64,000 nucleotides of DNA from CAYYMH01 sp964472785. Lineage in GTDB: Bacteria > Zhuqueibacterota > Zhuqueibacteria > Thermofontimicrobiales > Thermofontimicrobiaceae. The stretch lies in contig CAYYMH010000004.1 of the NCBI GenBank assembly GCA_964472785.1, positions 67,145 through 131,144 of the forward strand. Direction: 5' to 3'. The position numbers were made by a program, and so were the translations under genes. Below are positions 51,416-61,036 of this stretch, one piece after another. Every line of letters begins with the position of its first letter. The first letter of the stretch is position 1. The notes under the pieces are model-generated. The model saw nothing but the letters and a program-made list of their open reading frames with translations. It ran no database searches and was not told the origin of the DNA.

Positions 51416-53293
51416 ATGATGAACATGAAAAGATTTAGAAATTTTGGCACATTTTACATTTTAACATTAATATTATCAATAACATTCTTTTGTGAAAAGA
51501 AATCACCAGAGCCAATCGTCGGTCGGGTGGGAAAAACAACCTTGCCAGTCTCCGAATTTAGGGATCGATTCGAATTGACACCTCATATTCTTCAAACCCA
51601 AAACGAGCAGCAAAACAAAATAAATGTTTTGGCTTCGTTACTGGGAGAGAAACTATTAGTCGAGGAAGCGCGCCGCCGAAAACTTCACAAAGATGAAAAA
51701 TATCAAACTTTTATCACAGAAATGGAAAAGGAAGCTGTTGTTGAAAAATTGTTTGAAGAAGAAATCGCTTCCAAAATTGAAATCACTGAGCAGGAACTGA
51801 AAAAAGGTTACGTTCGCTCGCAGATCGATTTATCATTGAAAGTACTCACTTTTGACAGTTTAGGTCAGGCAATCGCCGCAAAGTACCAGATTGATCAGGG
51901 AAAATCAATGACCGAAGTCAAGCGGGAATTTCAAACCGACACATTCATATCAGCGGATTCGATACTCACGCTGGATATGGAATGGGGTGAAGCCCATCCT
52001 AAATTGGAAGACACTGCTTATAATTTGAAGCCAAACCAAGTGTCTGATCCTGTTTTTGTGGAAGGTCGCTATTTTATTTTAAAATTAACAGACCGACGCG
52101 GAAACATATTCGCGACTGAAGCTGATTATCTACGCCAGGTACCTTCGATTCGAAAAAAAATTAAACAGCGTAAACGGGCCCAGATGTTCAGTCAGTATTT
52201 TCATGATTTAATGAAAGGAAAAGAAGCCCGGGTCGCCCACGAAATGTTCGATTTTGTTGCCGCTGAGTTAGGAAAGGCTTACGGCATTAGCGACACCCTT
52301 TCAAAAAAATCACCGGAATTACCGGACGCTTTAACTGATTCATTATCTGAGGAAAGCTTTGTCGATCGTCTTAACGAGACATTCATTCGATTTAATGACG
52401 GTACCGAATGGTCTGTGGAGGACTTTATCAAAAGGATAATCATCGGACCGTATAAACTCAACATTAAAACGAGAAATGCGTTCAGAAACAGTTTGAACCG
52501 GGCAATAAAACGGATGATTGAGTTTGAAACGTTAGCCAAAGAGGGACGAGAAAAGGGTTATGATAAAACATATTATGTCGATTATCAAACGAAGATGTGG
52601 GGAGACTCCTTTCTGGGTCAGATCATGCGGCAAAATATCATTGATACAGTAACTTTCACGCCAGAGGAGATTGAATACCATTATCAAAACAATAAAAGTG
52701 AATATTCCGGTCCGGACATGGTCAAACTTCACGAAATCCTGGTCGATGATAAATCACTGGCTGAAGATATTCTCAAACGCATTAAAAACGGTGCTGACAT
52801 GAAAAAATTAGCCCGTAAATACAACAAACGAGAACTGAGCATAAAAACAGATGGTGTGATGGGCTATTTCACGACATCTGCGCTGGGGAAAGTCGGAGAA
52901 GCTGCAAAGCAACTGGACATCGGCGAAATCGGCGGTCCGATAAGAACCGAGAAAAATCAGTATTCTGTGTTCAAGATTTTGGATAAAAGAGAAGCCGGTC
53001 CCCTGCCCCTGGAGCAAGTTTGGGATGACGTTAAAAAAGATGCGTTGGCAGAAAAACAGCAGCGGTTGATCGACGGATTCCTGAGTCAAAAAACCGAAGA
53101 TTATGAAATTGAAATTAACCGGTCTGTGCTGGATACCCTGGAAACGACACAGATAAATGCGCTGATTTTAAAACGTCACTATGCGAATCGGACGGCTGCA
53201 CCTACTGTGCAACCGTTGAATTTATCCCACCGTTGGCAAAATTATATCGATGAAATTTATCCAAAAAAACCAGCTTCGGAAAATCAGAAATAG
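51416..53293 (+). CDS. PpiC/parvulin-type peptidyl-prolyl isomerase lipoprotein
   Basis: About 625 residues. A lipoprotein signal ends at SITFFC. The N-terminal chaperone region (VGRVGKTTLPVSEFRDRF, SLLGEKLLVEEARRR) resembles SurA/PrsA. The parvulin domain near residues 430-540 has KLHEILVDDKSLAEDIL, KKLARKYNKRELSIKTDG and GEIGGPIRTEKNQYSVFKIL. It should fold exported proteins in the periplasm. The frame opens at 51350, but the lipoprotein signal begins at the ATGs at 51416-51425; ribosome sites are weak for all. Confidence 0.82.
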   Translation: MMNMKRFRNFGTFYILTLILSITFFCEKKSPEPIVGRVGKTTLPVSEFRDRFELTPHILQTQNEQQNKINVLASLLGEKLLVEEARRRKLHKDEKYQTFITEMEKEAVVEKLFEEEIASKIEITEQELKKGYVRSQIDLSLKVLTFDSLGQAIAAKYQIDQGKSMTEVKREFQTDTFISADSILTLDMEWGEAHPKLEDTAYNLKPNQVSDPVFVEGRYFILKLTDRRGNIFATEADYLRQVPSIRKKIKQRKRAQMFSQYFHDLMKGKEARVAHEMFDFVAAELGKAYGISDTLSKKSPELPDALTDSLSEESFVDRLNETFIRFNDGTEWSVEDFIKRIIIGPYKLNIKTRNAFRNSLNRAIKRMIEFETLAKEGREKGYDKTYYVDYQTKMWGDSFLGQIMRQNIIDTVTFTPEEIEYHYQNNKSEYSGPDMVKLHEILVDDKSLAEDILKRIKNGADMKKLARKYNKRELSIKTDGVMGYFTTSALGKVGEAAKQLDIGEIGGPIRTEKNQYSVFKILDKREAGPLPLEQVWDDVKKDALAEKQQRLIDGFLSQKTEDYEIEINRSVLDTLETTQINALILKRHYANRTAAPTVQPLNLSHRWQNYIDEIYPKKPASENQK

Positions 53294-53413
53294 TTTTTTT
53301 AAATTTAGCAAAACTAATTATTGCGACGAATTTTGGTCTCCCATTGGCATAAAATTTGAGACATTTTTGACAAATAATCCTGATATCGCGGCGCAGAGGA
53401 ACTACCTGACATT

Positions 53414-54160
53414 ATGGAACTAAAAGTTGATTTTCACTGTCACACATCGGATGATTTGGTTGAAACAGCAGTCAGTGGGCGTACCAATTTACCCTCACCA
53501 TTTCAACTCATCGACCTCGCGGTTAAACAAAATTTTGATGCAATTTCCATCACTCACCACGGTATTATTTATCGCAACGAAAAAGTAAACGAATACGCTC
53601 GTCAAAAAGGGCTGTTGCTAATTCCCGGCACCGAGGCATTCATCGAACGAAAACATGTGCTGCTTATTAATTATCCCATGGTCAAACCATTTAAAAAATA
53701 TACTGACTTATGCACATACAAACGCGAGGATGGTCTCATTATTGCTCCCCATCCTTTTTATATTTTGGGGAAATGCGTCGGTCAAAATTTAATCAAATAT
53801 ATCGACTGTTTCGACGCGATCGAATACAGCCGCTTTCATTTTAAATTCATCAACCCGGCGGAAAAAGCACTGCGTGTGGCGCGAAAATATAACAAACCAT
53901 TAGTTGGCTGCTCAGACGCTCATAAGCCCTATCAATTCGGTACAACATTTTCCATTGTCGATGCTGAAGAAAAATCTGTAACAGCTACCATCCGAGCCGT
54001 TAAACAAGGAAAGGTGAATTATGTCAGCATCAACGAGTCACTGCTTAATTTCACCAAAGATTTCTTATGGACAGTGAAGACTTTTCCGCTGGATGTTCAT
54101 AATTTCGGCAGCCGGGTAATAAATACATTTTTCAACAATTCTCATTTTTATAAAAAATAA
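53414..54160 (+). CDS. PHP-domain metal-dependent phosphoesterase
   Basis: 248 residues. KVDFHCHTSDD gives the first His pair, AISITHHGIIY the next, LLIPGTEAFIERKHVLLIN the Glu/His ligands, and IIAPHPFYI and VGCSDAHKPYQFG the rest of the trinuclear metal site. The family includes phosphatases and nucleases; the substrate is unknown. No DNA polymerase domain is attached. Confidence 0.87.
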   Translation: MELKVDFHCHTSDDLVETAVSGRTNLPSPFQLIDLAVKQNFDAISITHHGIIYRNEKVNEYARQKGLLLIPGTEAFIERKHVLLINYPMVKPFKKYTDLCTYKREDGLIIAPHPFYILGKCVGQNLIKYIDCFDAIEYSRFHFKFINPAEKALRVARKYNKPLVGCSDAHKPYQFGTTFSIVDAEEKSVTATIRAVKQGKVNYVSINESLLNFTKDFLWTVKTFPLDVHNFGSRVINTFFNNSHFYKK

Positions 54161-54227
54161 CCATATTCTTCGGTTAACCCAGCATTCTGTTCAATAATAA
54201 GCAATCGGCCGGAAACACACAATTCCC

Positions 54228-54255
54228 TTGACATTTACCAAAAAATTGTTAATAT
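54228..54255 (+). promoter_or_regulatory. Possible sigma-70 promoter
   Basis: A perfect TTGACA is followed after 16 bases by TAATAT, 45 bases before the ATG of the membrane protein at 54301, which has its own AGGAG site. Confidence 0.4.
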
Positions 54256-54300
54256 TTTGATAATTTTAATTTCACCTCACAATAAAAGGAGCGTGTTCCA

Positions 54301-54714
54301 ATGAAAAAACATATCGAATTTTTAGGCATTGCTTACATTGTTTACAATGTATTGACGATATTGACCATTTTAATTGTGATGATCATCTTATTCGGATTAG
54401 GCGTTTTTGTGGATCAGGCACAATTTCGCTATCATCATCCCTGGCATGGCCCCGGTGGAATCGAAATTATTCTTGTGATTGTGTTTAGTATCTTAGCGCT
54501 GTTCCTCTTCCTCTCGATTCCGGGAATTATTGCCGGGATTGGTTTATTGAAAAAAAGTAGTTGGTCCCGAGTTTTAACATTGATATTGGGATGCTTCAAT
54601 TTGCTTAACATTCCCTTTGGCACAGCCCTAGGCGTTTACACGATCTGGGTGCTGCTTCAGGAAGAAACCATATCAATATTGAGCGGCAAAGAAGTAATTC
54701 AGAAAAAGACGTGA
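54301..54714 (+). CDS. Membrane protein of unknown function
   Basis: 137 residues with about three to four membrane helices (residues ~10-38, 54-82, 88-116) and a His-rich loop FRYHHPWHGPGG between the first two. I do not recognise the family beyond small DUF-type membrane proteins. An AGGAG site supports the start. It precedes AMP nucleosidase by 40 bases. Confidence 0.7.
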   Translation: MKKHIEFLGIAYIVYNVLTILTILIVMIILFGLGVFVDQAQFRYHHPWHGPGGIEIILVIVFSILALFLFLSIPGIIAGIGLLKKSSWSRVLTLILGCFNLLNIPFGTALGVYTIWVLLQEETISILSGKEVIQKKT

Positions 54715-54754
54715 ATCATTTTTTCACTTTAAACGTACGTTTACTTTAAAAATA

Positions 54755-55543
54755 ATGAAAGAGACGATGAATATCAACCGATTAAATATTGCAAAAAACT
54801 GGCTGCCACGTTACACGGGTATGCCTCTCGACGAATTTGGTGATTATATCTTGCTGACGAACTTCCGCAGTTACCTGAAAAACTTTGCTGATAAGTTTAA
54901 TTGCAATGTCTATGGCGAAGACCGTCCCATGCAAGCAGCAACAAACAATGAGGGCTTAACCATTATCAATTTCGGCATCGGATCAGCTAATTCAGCCACA
55001 ATAATGGATTTGTTATTTGCTCGTCATCCGAAAGGTGTTTTATTCTTGGGAAAATGTGGCGGTTTGAAAAAATCCAGTGAAATCGGTCATTTTATTTTGC
55101 CCATTGCCGCGATTCGCGGGGAGGGTACGAGCAATGAATATTTTCCTCCGGAAGTGCCCGCGCTCCCCTCTTTCAAGTTACATAAATTTATCTCTGAAAA
55201 AATTGTTAATCACGGTTACGACTATCGCACCGGCGTTGTTTATACAACAAACCGCCGTCTTTGGGAACATGACAAGGTTTTCCTGAAACGTTTGCAGGAC
55301 ATGACCTGTATCGCCATTGACATGGAAACTGCGACCGTTTTTATTGTCGGACATTATAACGAAATTGCTCGCGGCGCACTACTTTTGGTATCAGACGTTC
55401 CGATTACACCGGATGGCGTGAAAACCGAACGCATGGATCAATACGTCAGCAAAGAATGGTCAAAAATACACTTGCAAATCGGCATTGAAGCGATGACAGA
55501 AATCGGCAAGGAAGGCGAAAAGATAAAACATTTCAGATATTAA
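54755..55543 (+). CDS. amn: AMP nucleosidase (short form)
   Basis: 262 residues. The phosphorylase-like core has TIINFGIGSANSATIMDLL, GVLFLGKCGGLKKSSEIG, IAIDMETATVFIVGH and LLVSDVPITPDGVKTE. It splits AMP to adenine and ribose 5-phosphate. The large N-terminal domain of the E. coli enzyme is missing, as in several FCB bacteria. The start could be the ATG at 54755 or the one at 54767. Ribose 5-phosphate links it loosely to the pentose-phosphate genes far upstream. Confidence 0.9.
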   Translation: MKETMNINRLNIAKNWLPRYTGMPLDEFGDYILLTNFRSYLKNFADKFNCNVYGEDRPMQAATNNEGLTIINFGIGSANSATIMDLLFARHPKGVLFLGKCGGLKKSSEIGHFILPIAAIRGEGTSNEYFPPEVPALPSFKLHKFISEKIVNHGYDYRTGVVYTTNRRLWEHDKVFLKRLQDMTCIAIDMETATVFIVGHYNEIARGALLLVSDVPITPDGVKTERMDQYVSKEWSKIHLQIGIEAMTEIGKEGEKIKHFRY

Positions 55544-55564
55544 TTTACACATGGATAAATAAAT

Positions 55565-55768
55565 ATGAATTGGATTCTCTGGCCTTTCCGGGCACTTTGG
55601 AGATTCGTCACCGCGATTCTTGAATTAGCCGGTCGCCTGATAGCGGCGATTGTCGGCATTGTATTTATCATCGTTGGCGCATTTTTAATTTTTTCTGTCA
55701 TTGTCGCACCAATCGGCATCGCATTACTTATCTTAGGTATTTTACTTTTGGTACGGAGCTTGTATTAA
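55565..55768 (+). CDS. Small two-helix membrane protein
   Basis: 67 residues. An amphipathic start with four Trp (MNWILWPFRALWRFVTAIL) is followed by two hydrophobic helices separated by IVAPIGIALL. Unknown function. It starts 21 bases after amn, and the ribosome site is weak. Confidence 0.65.
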   Translation: MNWILWPFRALWRFVTAILELAGRLIAAIVGIVFIIVGAFLIFSVIVAPIGIALLILGILLLVRSLY

Positions 55769-55843
55769 TCTTCCCGGATTACGATAAACCATATTTTTTT
55801 TATATTTATTGTTGAAAAAAAGTCACTTTCCATTGGAGGCAAC

Positions 55844-57928
55844 ATGAAATTTCGCTTTCATTTTTCATTTGTAATCTTGATCCTCATTTTGAGCAATTCA
55901 ATCTCTGCTCAAAATGCACCCTGGCACCATCAAACGCTGGTCGCCGATAGCATCGTCAATGCATTCATCGATGAGGTATCCGGTGAAATCGCCATGAACC
56001 ATTGCGTCGAGATGTCAGCTTACAACCGCAATCGCCCGGTATCAGAGTACCGGCAAAATTATTTAGAAGCAGACTATGTTTTTGACAAAGCAAAAGCATT
56101 CAAATTCGACCGGGTGGAGTTTGAATATTTTAAAGCCGATTCGATCTGGGACGGCGAAGTGGGTGAACTCTGGGAAGTTTCTCCGCGCAAAAATCGGAAA
56201 ATTGCCGATTACGACAACATGACTGCTGTGCTGGCGCGAGGCAGTCAAACAACAGATGTCACCGCCGAACTTATTTATGTCGGTAACGGCGCGTTTGATG
56301 CAGATTATGACAGTATCGACGTTGCCGGTAAAATTGTGCTGGGCTACGCTTCAGTCGGTCGATTGCATTATCAGGCTGTCCAAAGAAGAAATGCCGCAGG
56401 CGTGATTTCCTTTTCATCAAGCAGGCCGCTGGAAAGTCCGGAACAAATCCCCTGGCACAGCATTTACAGCCGCGAAGGCAACCCAACCTTTGGCTTCAAT
56501 CTGGATCAATTTCGCGGCATGGAATTGCGCAATCGACTCGAACGCGGTGAGAAAATAAAAATGCGCGCCATTGTCAAATCTTTGGTGCAGCCGAACCGTC
56601 ACAATGTGGTGTGGGCGGATATTACCGGAAGCGATTTACCGGACGAATCCGTTATTTTGTGCGCCCATCTTTTTGAGGGCATCGTCAAACAAGGCGCTAA
56701 CGACAACATCAGTGGCAGTGCTGTGCTGCTCGAAGTTGGCAGAACGATTCAGCAGCTCATCCAAAACAGAGTGATCGAACGTCCCCGCCGCACTATTCGC
56801 TTTCTCTGGATTCCTGAATTCTCCGGCTCGATTCCATGGGTGAATGAGCACTTGGATTTGATCGAATCCACACTGGTCAACATTAATCTGGACATGGTCG
56901 GTTTACATCTTTCGAAAAGCTACAGCCGCTTCAACCTGGAACGCACCCCATTCTCACGCCCAAGTTATCTGAATGACGTGATTGAAAGTGTCATGGATTA
57001 CGTGAATCAGACAAACTGGGAAACACTGCACAACCGCAGTTTCACAAATCCTATTTTAGCGCCAACCGGTTCACGGGAACCATTTTATCAAAATATCGAT
57101 TTCCATTACGGCGCATCCGATCACGTGGTTTTCAACGACTGGGGTGTCGGCGTGCCGGCAGTGATGCTGATCACCTGGCCCGATCTTTGGTATCACTCCT
57201 CTGAAGACCGTCCGGACAAATTGGATGCCACTCAATTGAAACGAGCCGGTTTTATCAGTGCTCTTTCAGCCTACATTATTGCTGCTGCGGATGAGACGAT
57301 TGTGCTCCGAATGGCATCGGAAATTTACAGCAACGGACTGAAACGATTGGGCAATGAATATCAGCGGGCTGCCGAAATACTGACCTTCCGAAAAACAGAA
57401 TCATTAACACCGGTTTTCAAACGTTCACAAAATATTATTCAGATCGCCGCTGATCTTGAAAATCGTACCTTGCTGTCATTGTTGGAACTGGCGCCGAAAA
57501 GTCAACCGATTTCACAACAGATCAATTTTTCCACAAATTCAATTACCACGGTGATCGAGCCACAGTTGCAAAATCAGTTGATCCAGCATTACCATCATCT
57601 TTGTAAATTGAACGGAATACTGGCTGAGTTTCCGACACTGTCCGCCACCGAACAGAAGGCAAAAACGATAATTCCCCAACCAACATCTAAAGTGAAAGGC
57701 TATTTTCAAAGAGAGTGGATCAATGATGTTGTCGAAAAGTCAGTCCGCGACAGTTTGACGACAATCAGTTGGCGCAAAACCCGGGAATTGCGGAATCTGA
57801 TTGACGGAGAGCGCGACGCTTTGGAAATCAAAAATGTGCTCGATGCCGAGTATGAGCAGCCCACGGAAATGGAAGAGGTGTTTAATTATTTGGAATTACT
57901 GAAACGGGCTGGATTGATTACAATGTAA
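55844..57928 (+). CDS. Exported M28-type aminopeptidase with PA-domain insert
   Basis: 694 residues with a signal peptide (FVILILILSNSISAQ). A PA-like insert spans roughly residues 130-200 (ELIYVGNGAFDADYDSIDVA, GKIVLGYASVG). The zinc-peptidase core has VILCAHLFEG, GANDNISGSAVLLEVG, FLWIPEFSGS, INLDMVGLH and WYHSSEDRPDKLD, giving His, Asp, Glu, Asp and His ligands. The C-terminal ~200 residues are helical and unlike peptidases. It likely trims peptides outside the cytoplasm. A GGAGG site supports the ATG. Confidence 0.87.
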   Translation: MKFRFHFSFVILILILSNSISAQNAPWHHQTLVADSIVNAFIDEVSGEIAMNHCVEMSAYNRNRPVSEYRQNYLEADYVFDKAKAFKFDRVEFEYFKADSIWDGEVGELWEVSPRKNRKIADYDNMTAVLARGSQTTDVTAELIYVGNGAFDADYDSIDVAGKIVLGYASVGRLHYQAVQRRNAAGVISFSSSRPLESPEQIPWHSIYSREGNPTFGFNLDQFRGMELRNRLERGEKIKMRAIVKSLVQPNRHNVVWADITGSDLPDESVILCAHLFEGIVKQGANDNISGSAVLLEVGRTIQQLIQNRVIERPRRTIRFLWIPEFSGSIPWVNEHLDLIESTLVNINLDMVGLHLSKSYSRFNLERTPFSRPSYLNDVIESVMDYVNQTNWETLHNRSFTNPILAPTGSREPFYQNIDFHYGASDHVVFNDWGVGVPAVMLITWPDLWYHSSEDRPDKLDATQLKRAGFISALSAYIIAAADETIVLRMASEIYSNGLKRLGNEYQRAAEILTFRKTESLTPVFKRSQNIIQIAADLENRTLLSLLELAPKSQPISQQINFSTNSITTVIEPQLQNQLIQHYHHLCKLNGILAEFPTLSATEQKAKTIIPQPTSKVKGYFQREWINDVVEKSVRDSLTTISWRKTRELRNLIDGERDALEIKNVLDAEYEQPTEMEEVFNYLELLKRAGLITM

Positions 57929-57966
57929 ATTGCCCCCTTTTTAAATAAAATCTTTTGCTATACCAT

Positions 57967-58030
57967 GCAAAGCCGCAAAATGCACAAAATTTTTAAAAAA
58001 TATTTTTCTTGGCGATATTTGCGGCTTTGC
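57967..58030. repeat. Perfect 13-bp inverted repeat
   Basis: GCAAAGCCGCAAA and TTTGCGGCTTTGC are exact complements around 38 AT-rich bases, in the gap between the two peptidase genes. It could act as an attenuating hairpin. Confidence 0.65.
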
Positions 58031-58064
58031 GTGATAATAACTGTTTAAAATCAGGAGTAAATAA

Positions 58065-60482
58065 ATGACTTACCGAAGAATATTGATTGTTCTTTTATTT
58101 TCAATTTGTTATGTCAGCAGCGGAATTAGCCAATCAGAGGAACCATCCGAAAAACTGGATCAGCTTACTGTCGAAAAGATTATGCGCGATCCCCGGTGGA
58201 TTGACAGCTCACCGAATGGTATTTATTGGTCTGATGATAGTAAATACATTTACTTCGACTGGAATCCGGAAAATGCCCCGGATGATTCTCTTTATCGAGT
58301 TCCAGTGAATGGCGGCGAGCCTGAAAAAGTCTCAATCGAGGATCAAAAAAATCTTCCCTCGCGATGGGGCGATGAGAATCGATCATTCACCAAAAAAGTC
58401 TATCAGAAAAATGGTGACATTTTTTTATTGGACATCAAAAAAGGAATCACAGAACAGCTCACCAATACGCTGGAACGTGAGTCTGATACCCGATTTTCTT
58501 TTGATGAAAAGAAAATCATTTTTGAAAAAGACGACAATCTATTTTTCTGGCATTTGGAGAAAAAACACGTCACTCAACTCACCGATTTCCGTTCCAGTTC
58601 AAAAAAAGATGACGACAAAAAACCGGATTCTAAACAGGAACAGTGGTTAAAACAGGAGCAATTGAAGCTATTTGAAGTATTAAAAGCCCGGAAAGAAAAA
58701 AGTGACATGCAGAAGGAAGCCCGAAAAAAATTTGAGCCTGAACGTCCCAAAGAAATTTACATCGGCAAACAGCGCGTCAGCAATACCCAGTTGAGCCCGG
58801 ATGAACGATTTGTCACATTTAACTTGAGCCGGCGCGCCAGCGGTGTTAAAAATACGGTTGTGCCCAATTACGTGACCGAATCCGGTTTTACTGAAGATCT
58901 GCCTACCCGATCAAAAACCGGCACGCCTCAGGGCATACAAAAATTTATGATTTACAACATCGAAAAGGATTCTGTATTTGAGGTCAAAACCGACCATCTC
59001 CCTAATATTTTCGATCAACCGGAATTTTTAGAGGTTGAAACGGACACCATAGCACAGGAGACTGCAAAAATCCATTCTGATAAAGAAAAGCAAAAACCAA
59101 GACCGGTTTATTTTTACGGACCGCTCTGGTCAGATGACGGGAAAAAGGCGGTCATGGCGCTGCGGTCTCAGGATAATAAAGATTATTGGATCGTGCAACT
59201 ATTTCCCGAAACTGCCAAACTCAAACCGCTCTATCATCATCACGATGAAGCGTGGATCGGCGGACCGGGCGTCAATTTCTGGCGGCTCGAACAAATGATG
59301 GGTTGGATGCCGGACAACCGCCGGATTTGGTTCCAGTCAGAGGAGAGCGGATTCAATCATCTGTACACGCTCGATATTTCAGATGGTACTAAAAAGCAAC
59401 TTACGCAAGGCAATTACGAAATCTACTCGCCGCACATGTCGCGGGATAAAAAGTACTGGTATTTCAGCGCCAATAGAACACATCCCGGAGAACGGCATTT
59501 TTATCGCATGAATTTGGACGGAATACAGTTAACCCAAATCACGACGCCGACAGGTCACAATCGGATCTATTTATCGCCGGATGAAAAAACACTGGCAGTG
59601 CGCTATTCCTACACCAACAAACCTTGGGAATTATTTATCCAAAAAAACAAACCGGGCGCGACCATGACACAGCTCACCCACTCGGTCAGTAACGAATTTC
59701 AATCCTATCCCTGGCGTGACCCGAAAATTGTCACCTTCCAAGCCAGCGACAGCGCTGAAGTTTACGCGCGGCTTTATCAACCGAAAGATGATCAAGCCAA
59801 CCAGAAAGCCGTCATTTTTGTGCACGGCGCCGGGTATTTGCAAAACGCTCACAAATGGTGGAGCAGTTATTTTCGGGAGTACATGTTCCATAATTTATTA
59901 GCAGATCGCGGCTACACGGTTCTGGACATCGACTATCGCGGCAGCGCCGGTTACGGACGCGACTGGCGCACGGCGATTTACCGACACATGGGCGGAAAAG
60001 ACCTGTCCGATCAGGTGGACGGCGCCCGGTTTCTGGTTGACAACTACGGTATTAATCCGAACCGAATCGGAATTTACGGCGGCTCTTACGGCGGATTTAT
60101 TACGCTGATGGCCATGTTCACCGAACCGGATGTTTTTGCTGCCGGCGCTGCACTGCGTCCGGTTACGGACTGGTCGCATTACAGCCACTGGTACACTTCC
60201 AACATTTTGAACGTGCCCACTGCCGACAGTTTGGCGTACGCGCGCAGCTCTCCCATTTATTTTGCCGAAGGACTGAAAGGAGCGCTGCTCATCTGCCACG
60301 GCATGATCGACCGCAACGTCCATTTTCAGGATGCGGTCAGATTGGCGCAGCGGCTGATCGAATTGGGCAAGGAAAACTGGGAACTGGCAGTCTATCCGCT
60401 GGAAGGACACAGCTTCAGAGAATCCAGCAGTTGGACCGATGAGTACAAGCGGATTTTGAAGCTGTTTGAGGAGAATTTGTAA
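58065..60482 (+). CDS. Exported S9 family peptidase (prolyl oligopeptidase / DPP-like)
   Basis: 805 residues with a signal peptide (IVLLFSICYVSSGISQ). The N-terminal two thirds form a beta-propeller with repeated strands (ISDGTKKQLTQGNYEIYSP, FSFDEKKIIFEKDDNLFF). The C-terminal alpha/beta hydrolase has FVHGAGYLQ, GIYGGSYGGFITLMAMF with the catalytic Ser, CHGMIDRNVHF with Asp and YPLEGHSF with His. A charged, Lys-rich segment (residues ~180-230) interrupts the propeller. It lies beside the M28 peptidase, and together they could degrade external peptides. An AGGAG site supports the ATG. Confidence 0.93.
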   Translation: MTYRRILIVLLFSICYVSSGISQSEEPSEKLDQLTVEKIMRDPRWIDSSPNGIYWSDDSKYIYFDWNPENAPDDSLYRVPVNGGEPEKVSIEDQKNLPSRWGDENRSFTKKVYQKNGDIFLLDIKKGITEQLTNTLERESDTRFSFDEKKIIFEKDDNLFFWHLEKKHVTQLTDFRSSSKKDDDKKPDSKQEQWLKQEQLKLFEVLKARKEKSDMQKEARKKFEPERPKEIYIGKQRVSNTQLSPDERFVTFNLSRRASGVKNTVVPNYVTESGFTEDLPTRSKTGTPQGIQKFMIYNIEKDSVFEVKTDHLPNIFDQPEFLEVETDTIAQETAKIHSDKEKQKPRPVYFYGPLWSDDGKKAVMALRSQDNKDYWIVQLFPETAKLKPLYHHHDEAWIGGPGVNFWRLEQMMGWMPDNRRIWFQSEESGFNHLYTLDISDGTKKQLTQGNYEIYSPHMSRDKKYWYFSANRTHPGERHFYRMNLDGIQLTQITTPTGHNRIYLSPDEKTLAVRYSYTNKPWELFIQKNKPGATMTQLTHSVSNEFQSYPWRDPKIVTFQASDSAEVYARLYQPKDDQANQKAVIFVHGAGYLQNAHKWWSSYFREYMFHNLLADRGYTVLDIDYRGSAGYGRDWRTAIYRHMGGKDLSDQVDGARFLVDNYGINPNRIGIYGGSYGGFITLMAMFTEPDVFAAGAALRPVTDWSHYSHWYTSNILNVPTADSLAYARSSPIYFAEGLKGALLICHGMIDRNVHFQDAVRLAQRLIELGKENWELAVYPLEGHSFRESSSWTDEYKRILKLFEENL

Positions 60483-60524
60483 GATTATCGATTGGCTTAA
60501 CTCAAAGTGCTATCATTTTAGTTT

Positions 60525-60683
60525 GGAACTATATCAAAAGTTCAATTTACTGTCACTCCTGCGTATGTGACCGAAGGAAGTACCTGTGGTACAGGAATCC
60601 CATAATCCGATAAATTTTGTGGAGATTCCGGGACAATCCCGGAATGACATGTTAACTCGGGATTTTTACGTTTGATACAGTCC
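60525..60683. repeat. MITE-like palindromic element, copy 2
   Basis: GGAACTATATCAAAAGT at 60525 and ACGTTTGATACAGTCC ending 60683 match the ends of the element at 3900-4028. Inside is a nested TGTCACTCC...GGAATGACA repeat like that at 11717. The 60483-61036 gap otherwise holds the arm at 60886-60915 and AT-rich sequence; no gene is seen there. Confidence 0.6.
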
Positions 60684-60885
60684 TAATAACCACTGCCGTC
60701 GGTTTCAAAGTTTACTAATTGAAAATAGCGACATTTATATTTCGTCCCTACGGGACTCCGCTTTTTTTTGTAATTGGCTATAAATATTTACTCGCTAACG
60801 CGACTTTTTTTATGAGCTATTTTGATATTGTGATAAGATCTATTAGCAACTCGAAAACTTAAGGACCAATAGGCACGATATATTT

Positions 60886-60915
60886 AATCCGTGAAAATCC
60901 GTGCCAATCTGTGGC
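60886..60915. repeat. Arm of the AATCCGTGAAAATCCGTG repeat family
   Basis: AATCCGTGAAAATCCGTGCC followed by AATCTGTGGC matches the right arms of the repeats at 22269-22371 and 25800-25897. A left arm is not visible. Confidence 0.5.
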
Positions 60916-61036
60916 TAAAAAAAAACAAAACACCCCAACTTTCCCTTGCATCTTTCTTTCAGATATTGTATTATTTGATATAAATTTTTCGAAATTCTTT
61001 TACTGTTCTGCTGAAAATAAAAAAGAGGGGCTTACC

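Noticed and set aside
60483..61036. Possible small gene or RNA in the 554-bp gap before the CHAT gene
   Set aside because: Only repeat elements and AT-rich sequence are seen; no frame with a start signal or a recognisable RNA fold was found by eye.
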